DNA from: Bacillota bacterium
GTDB taxonomy: Bacteria > Bacillota > UBA4882 > UBA8346
Assembly (NCBI GenBank): GCA_023415835.1
Contig: JAEZJK010000048.1
Coordinates: 1 to 64,000, forward strand
DNA: 64,000 nt
Reading direction: 5' to 3'
Shown here: positions 59,694-64,000 of the stretch, piece after piece
How positions within the stretch are numbered: position 1 is the first letter of the stretch
Layout: every line of letters starts with the position of its first letter
Notes under the pieces: generated by a model
Seen by the model: the letters and a program-made list of their open reading frames with translations, nothing else
Told to the model about the DNA's origin: nothing
Databases searched by the model: none
Position numbers and translations under genes: made by a program

Positions 59694-60050
59694 CTAACTG
59701 AGTAGCGCCCTAATAATTTTTAATACCTTATCGGGTTCAAAGGGTTTAACTAGAAAATGTTTGGCCCCGGCTGAAATAGCTTCCATAACCACTTCTTTCT
59801 GGCCTAAAGCGCTGCAAACGATGATATTGGCATTGGGATCGATTTTCATAATCTCCTTAATGGCGGTTATCCCATCCATCTCGGGCATAGTGATATCCAT
59901 TGTCACCAAGGCGGGATGGTGTCCTTGATAGATTTCGATCGCCTCTAAACCGTTGGCCGCTTCCAGCACTTCTTTGAAACCGTTATCTTCAAGTATCTTC
60001 TTGAGCATCGCCCGCGCTAGGTTCGCGTCATCAACCACCAGAATTTTCAT
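59694..60050 (-). CDS. cheY: CheY-like response regulator
   Basis: This is a single receiver domain of 118 residues with the acidic pair DD (VVDDANLARAML), the phosphoacceptor Asp in LVTMDITMPEMDG (about 52), the Thr/Ser in VCSALGQ and the Lys in FLVKPFEP. Placed at the end of the che operon, it should carry the signal from CheA to the motility machinery. The GAKHFLVKPF sequence is typical of Bacillota CheY. Confidence 0.93.
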   Translation of the reverse strand: MKILVVDDANLARAMLKKILEDNGFKEVLEAANGLEAIEIYQGHHPALVTMDITMPEMDGITAIKEIMKIDPNANIIVCSALGQKEVVMEAISAGAKHFLVKPFEPDKVLKIIRALLS

Positions 60051-60160
60051 AAGTACACCCCACTTATCAGATCCAAGATCGATAAACCCGATCTTAATAT
60101 TTAATATTTCGTATGATAATGATACTTCTCCTTAGTATCTCAAGTCAAACAAAATTTCTC

Positions 60161-61207
60161 CTATTCCATCTGGCCCCATTTATTAATCTCAGCCGCCACT
60201 TGTTCTAAAGGAACGATTTTAATTGCCCCGCCATACTCGACTGCCTTTTGAGGCATACCATAAACCACTGAGCTCTTTTCATCCTGGGCAATGGTAAAAG
60301 CCCCTTGTTCGCGCATAGCTTTTAAGCCTTTGGCGCCGTCATCACCCATACCGGTAAGGATCACTCCCAACGCTTTTTTCCCCAGCGGGGCAACGGACGT
60401 TAAGGTATAGTCGATTGATGGATTATAAAACGTATTATTAACCGGCGGTTCTACCTTAACCAGATATCTGGAATTACGGCGTTCCACAGCCAAACTTTTC
60501 CCTCCGGGGACTACCAGCGCCTTTCCTCTTAATATCTCTTCCCCATCCTCGGCTTCTTTGACCCGGATCGCCCCGATTTGATCCAAAGTCTGGGCAAAAG
60601 CGCCGGTAAACATCGCCGGCATGTGTTGGATAATTACTATTCCAGGTAGATCAGAATCCAGCGATTTAAATAACTCTCCGATGGCGGTAGTCCCCCCGGT
60701 AGAAGCACCGATTGCAATTAAGCGTTCCGAAGCCCCGGTTTTTTTGGGGACGTTTGACTCCCGGGCACAGGGCGCCGGATTTTTAGTCGAGGCCAAACCG
60801 ACTTTAACTTGAACGGCAGTCCTTAGTTTAGTGATAATTTCATTTTCTAAGAGCTTAATACCTTCTTTATAGCTTGTTTGAGGTTTTGCGATGATATCCA
60901 CTGCCCCTAAGTCTAGGGATTTTATCCCGATCCTACTGCTAACCTGAGTCCACGAACTTATCATTACCACTGGCATTGGTTTAAATTGCATTAGGCGCTC
61001 TAAAAATTCTAACCCGTCCATCTTGGGCATTACCACGTCCAAAGTTACAACATCAAACTTTACTGTTTTTAACAGTTCCAAAGCTTCGAGCGGATCCCCT
61101 AAAGATGCTACCACTTCCAGATCAGGGCTGGCGTTAATAATCTCCGAAAGAAGTTGGCGAAATAATGCTGAATCATCAAGCACCAACACACGATACTTTT
61201 GACCCAT
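60161..61207 (-). CDS. cheB: chemotaxis methylesterase CheB
   Basis: CheB removes methyl groups from receptors and deamidates Gln. The N-terminal receiver has LDDSALFRQLL and the Asp in VVTLDVVMPKMDGLEFL. The C-terminal esterase (from about 165) has the catalytic Ser in IAIGASTGGTTAIGEL, the His in IVIIQHMPAMFTGAFAQ and the Asp in GVILTGMGDDGAKGL. The length (348) is complete. It follows cheR by 17 nt. Confidence 0.96.
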   Translation of the reverse strand: MGQKYRVLVLDDSALFRQLLSEIINASPDLEVVASLGDPLEALELLKTVKFDVVTLDVVMPKMDGLEFLERLMQFKPMPVVMISSWTQVSSRIGIKSLDLGAVDIIAKPQTSYKEGIKLLENEIITKLRTAVQVKVGLASTKNPAPCARESNVPKKTGASERLIAIGASTGGTTAIGELFKSLDSDLPGIVIIQHMPAMFTGAFAQTLDQIGAIRVKEAEDGEEILRGKALVVPGGKSLAVERRNSRYLVKVEPPVNNTFYNPSIDYTLTSVAPLGKKALGVILTGMGDDGAKGLKAMREQGAFTIAQDEKSSVVYGMPQKAVEYGGAIKIVPLEQVAAEINKWGQME

Positions 61208-61224
61208 ACTAATCTCCCTATTGT

Positions 61225-62049
61225 TTATTTCTTCTGATAAATACTTTTCTTAAAATGTATCCATCTAGGATCCGAAAAATTTAATGATTCCGAGTGGCCT
61301 AAGAATAAATAACCGCCACTCTTTAAAAAATTATAGAAACCTTGAACCACTTTTTCCTGAGACGCGCGGGCTAAATAAATAAAAACATTCCTACATAAAA
61401 TCAGGTCAAACTTGATATAATCCGGAATATCCATCTTTTCAACCAGGTTTATCTTGCGGAAATGAATTTGTTCACGTAATCTAGGTTTAACTTGATAATA
61501 ATCCGGTTTCGCTGTCAGCTGCATAAAGTACTTTTGCCTCAAATCTTTAGGAATTTCTCCGAGCCTATCTTGAGGATACTCTCCAGCCATCCCCTCCTGC
61601 AGTTTAACGATACTAATATCGGAGGCAAGGATCCGAAGATCCCATCCTGCGCCAAGCGCTTCATTCATTACTATGGCAAGTGTATATGCTTCTTCCCCTG
61701 ATGAACACCCGGCCGACCAACACCTAAGCTTTTTTACTTTTTGATTGTTGGTAAGCAAAACCGGGAGCAATTCGCGCTGCAAGACCTGAAATTGATATGA
61801 CTCCCTAAAAAAACTGGTTACATTAGTAGTTACTAAAGCGACAAGCTTGTTAAATTCTGAAGGGTCCTTTTCCAATATGTCCAAATAGGCTTGGTAACTT
61901 TTCAAATTAAGCTCATTAAGCCTTTTATGCAACCGGGATTGGACCAGGTATTTCTTCTGCGGCGTATAGTTAAAGCCCAGCCTTTGATTGAGCAAACGGC
62001 AGATTTGCTCAATTTCATGGTCACTCGCTTCTCTGGTTAGGTTATACAT
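61225..62049 (-). CDS. cheR: chemotaxis methyltransferase CheR
   Basis: CheR methylates glutamates of chemoreceptors using S-adenosylmethionine. An N-terminal helical domain (to about 70) precedes the methylase: VTTNVTSFFRE, the SAM motif LRCWSAGCSSGEEAYTLA, and FDLILCRNVFIYL. The ATG at 62049 is used because GAGGAG lies just before it. This ATG overlaps the end of the upstream CheW-like gene by 8 nt. Neither nearby receptor has the C-terminal pentapeptide that docks CheR in E. coli. Confidence 0.95.
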   Translation of the reverse strand: MYNLTREASDHEIEQICRLLNQRLGFNYTPQKKYLVQSRLHKRLNELNLKSYQAYLDILEKDPSEFNKLVALVTTNVTSFFRESYQFQVLQRELLPVLLTNNQKVKKLRCWSAGCSSGEEAYTLAIVMNEALGAGWDLRILASDISIVKLQEGMAGEYPQDRLGEIPKDLRQKYFMQLTAKPDYYQVKPRLREQIHFRKINLVEKMDIPDYIKFDLILCRNVFIYLARASQEKVVQGFYNFLKSGGYLFLGHSESLNFSDPRWIHFKKSIYQKK

Positions 62050-63379
62050 CCGGTTTCTCCTCAGAAGCTTCGATTCCGTCAAGCTGTATACATTGATTGC
62101 CATTACCGGGAGATAGGCCTTTCAATCCCGCTTGCGATTCGGCTTCCAATTCCTTTAAGATTCCTTCGATAACTTTATCCGATAGGCCTTGCCCTGTTTG
62201 GTTTAGGTTGACCATTTCAGTAGTGGCCTTCATTTGAAATAAATCTTTAGGGTAATTCACAGCCAAATCCGACTCAACCTGTTCCGGCTTTAAAACACCC
62301 TCTAATGCGTTAGTTGATTCCAAGCTTGCCTGCTCTTTATTTAAAGCCTGATTTGAGCCAGTGTCAAACTTCGGGCCGGACTGATCGGACAGTTCATTTA
62401 CCTTTTCTTTTTCCAGTTCAAATTCGGTTAAGATTCTCTCAGGTTCCATTGGATCCACTAAAGCTTGATCGTTTTTAGCCGCGGAATCGGTCTCTTCCAA
62501 CGGTATGCCTTCAGTTTCTGTAAGCGGTTGAGGCTCTATGTTTAAACACTCTTCCGCTTCCTGTTCTGGCTTAGGCGCAGTCCTGTTTAAGAGATCCTCC
62601 AGTTCCTTAGGATCGATGAGGCAGTTTGAGGATTTTTTGTATTCGACTTCAGCTTCTTCAGGCTGGGTTAATTGAGGTTCTTCACTAACCGGCCCTGTTT
62701 GGGGTTCAAGTAATTCGGGCACAGTATCAAATGGTTGAGAACCCCCCCCATCTTCTAAAGATATATCCGAAGCGGGATCAGCCGCGCATATCTTTTCCGG
62801 TATGCTTTGGCCGCCAGCTTTAATTTCTGGAAGAAAACTTGGCGCTTCAACTTTAGTGAAGCTTTCAGGCTGACCCGGTACTTCCAAAGCTGCCTGAGCA
62901 GGTTTAGTTTCAATCATTTTGTCAAGATCAAGCAATAAGACCAAATGCCCACTGAAAATAGCCACGCTCTTCAAATATTTCGTTTTTTCCCCAAAATTAA
63001 AGGCGGTTACCTTTTTGATCGAGGCCACTGGGATAAAATTTAAATCCAGTACCCGCTCGGCTGTAATCCCAAAAGCGCTTATACTCGACTCAACTACGAT
63101 CGTTACTGTATCGTCACCATATACAACCGGCCCCAGCCCAAAAATCATTCGCAAGTCTATGATTGGAATGATTTTGCCGCGGAAAATGGCCATTCCATGC
63201 ACATTGACAAAATTATTAGGCATTTTTAAAGGAGCCATATACTTTACAAGCTCCAATACCTTTTGAGCTTCGACTCCGAACTCTTCGTTGTCAACTGTAA
63301 AGATTATGTATGGTTCAGTATGTTTAGCCTCGGTATTGCTGGTATGATAATTTTCAATTGAATGGCTGATTTTTAACAT
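62042..63379 (-). CDS. CheW-domain protein with long acidic C-terminal tail
   Basis: The first 165 of 445 residues form a CheW domain (TVDNEEFGVEAQKVLELVKY, NVHGMAIFRGKIIPIIDLRMIFG), which couples receptors to CheA. The remaining 275 residues are rich in Glu, Pro, Ser and Gln and are probably disordered. They contain two similar short motifs, LIDPKELEDLL and LVDPMEPERIL, and a helix-like end (LSDKVIEGILKELEAE). Such a tail is not part of ordinary CheW (about 150 residues). The ATG at 63379 follows GGGGGG. Confidence 0.85.
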   Translation of the reverse strand: MLKISHSIENYHTSNTEAKHTEPYIIFTVDNEEFGVEAQKVLELVKYMAPLKMPNNFVNVHGMAIFRGKIIPIIDLRMIFGLGPVVYGDDTVTIVVESSISAFGITAERVLDLNFIPVASIKKVTAFNFGEKTKYLKSVAIFSGHLVLLLDLDKMIETKPAQAALEVPGQPESFTKVEAPSFLPEIKAGGQSIPEKICAADPASDISLEDGGGSQPFDTVPELLEPQTGPVSEEPQLTQPEEAEVEYKKSSNCLIDPKELEDLLNRTAPKPEQEAEECLNIEPQPLTETEGIPLEETDSAAKNDQALVDPMEPERILTEFELEKEKVNELSDQSGPKFDTGSNQALNKEQASLESTNALEGVLKPEQVESDLAVNYPKDLFQMKATTEMVNLNQTGQGLSDKVIEGILKELEAESQAGLKGLSPGNGNQCIQLDGIEASEEKPDV

Positions 63380-63416
63380 TGAACGCCCCCCTGGCAATCC
63401 ATAGTCAAGGCGCAGG

Positions 63417-64000
63417 TTAGTTTGAATCTAGATTACGGATATTAATGATTAAAGCTATTTCACCGCCACCTAAGCTCGCAGCCCCGGAGATCATCGGGTT
63501 GTTCGGAAAAGCAGGGTTAATCTGTTTAATCAAAATTTCTTCCTGGCCGGCTAATTCATCAACTATTAAACCCATTTTGCCGCGGCCATTTTTAAACACC
63601 ACCAAAGGAATTTGCTCCAAATCCGACCCCTTCCCGAACCCGAATATCTCTCGGAGGTCAATTATGGGAAAAGCCTCCTGACGCAAGGTGTAAACCATTT
63701 GGTCGGTGACGGTATGGATATCGCCTTTCTCAATCATCAGGCTTTCCAGTACATCGCTGGAGGGTATCCCAAAAAACTGTTTGCCGACCTTAACCAATAG
63801 GGCTTGAATAATTGCCAAAGTTAATGGGACTTTAAGATTAAAAGTTGTCCCTTTATTCCGCTCGGTAACAACTTCGATATCACCCTTTAAAGCGTTAATA
63901 CTATTTAAAACTACATCCAGCCCTACTCCGCGCCCGGAGATGTCGCTGATTGCCTCGGCGGTCGAGAACCCGGGAGCGAATATCAGCTTATATGCTTCAT
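63417..64000 (-). CDS. cheA: chemotaxis histidine kinase CheA, C-terminal part (cut by window end)
   Basis: The frame is open to the right edge, so only the last 194 residues are present. It begins inside the ATPase domain (YKLIFAPGFSTAEAISDISGRGVGLDVV, the G2 box), continues through GTTFNLKVPLTLAIIQALLV, and ends with the CheW-like regulatory domain (FFGIPSSDVLESL, FPIIDLREIFGFG). The downstream part alone could be mistaken for a separate CheW, since a TTG occurs at 63818. It leads the operon cheA, cheW-like, cheR, cheB, cheY. Confidence 0.93.
   Translation of the reverse strand, partial: EAYKLIFAPGFSTAEAISDISGRGVGLDVVLNSINALKGDIEVVTERNKGTTFNLKVPLTLAIIQALLVKVGKQFFGIPSSDVLESLMIEKGDIHTVTDQMVYTLRQEAFPIIDLREIFGFGKGSDLEQIPLVVFKNGRGKMGLIVDELAGQEEILIKQINPAFPNNPMISGAASLGGGEIALIINIRNLDSN

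Noticed and set aside
63417..63818. A separate CheW-like protein of 133 residues
   Set aside because: The same frame stays open to the window edge and continues with the CheA ATPase G2 box (GRGVGLDVV), so this is the C-terminal end of CheA.

Overview
The window comes from an endospore-forming, probably anaerobic member of the Bacillota. The evidence is a spoIID / spoIIQ-like / spoIIID / mreB block, two CotF-type coat proteins, two T-box leaders, a class I c-di-GMP riboswitch, strong AGGAGG ribosome binding sites and frequent GTG/TTG starts. Deep-branching anaerobes of the Hydrogenispora/Limnochordia type would fit, but that is a guess from general character. No rRNA, CRISPR array or transposase is visible. 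There is one tRNA, tRNA-Leu(CAG).

Layout. 0-10.8 kb: MsmX/UgpC-type sugar ABC ATPase, two small CotF coat proteins, a Cof-type HAD phosphatase, uvrC, a BASS-family transporter, a YfbR-like nucleotidase, gnd, and an iclR-kdgK sugar-acid pair. 10.9-18 kb: one long minus-strand run in which a T-box leader with a TTC (Phe) specifier precedes a phenylacetate-CoA ligase, an ACT-domain protein, two MCP-like receptors and a HAD hydrolase. 18-25 kb: a TtcA-like thiolase, KtrA/KtrB potassium uptake, then mreB, spoIIID, a spoIIQ that has lost both catalytic histidines, and spoIID. 25-41.6 kb: a membrane ferredoxin-like protein, CCA transferase, a BON-domain protein, an envelope/exported group (polysaccharide deacetylase, CapA-like, unknown exported protein), serC, a ThDP enzyme, a GAF-GGDEF cyclase, a rhomboid protease, a GT-B-like protein, Nudix, SH3-NlpC/P60, and tyrS under a TAC-specifier T-box.

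42-51 kb: an unknown duplicated small protein, a c-di-GMP-I riboswitch controlling an HD-GYP phosphodiesterase, a left-handed beta-helix protein, a YtpB-type large terpene synthase divergent from a polyprenyl diphosphate synthase, and a polar amino-acid ABC transporter whose permease carries an N-terminal PEGA domain, then murG. 51-54.2 kb: a type II restriction-modification island (Eco47II-like nuclease, HTH-fused C5 methylase, Vsr lacking the zinc cysteines) beside the tRNA-Leu. 54.2-64 kb: aminotransferase, a large TPR protein, murI, and a chemotaxis operon (cheA, cut by the window end, then a CheW with a long acidic tail, cheR, cheB, cheY).

Two signals are not explained by genes. First, a roughly 130-nt leader-like sequence occurs twice on the plus strand, in front of murG and in front of the aminotransferase. 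Second, at least nine intergenic sites hold degenerate 7-nt-periodic tracts, most of them as paired inverted arms that can fold into hairpins.
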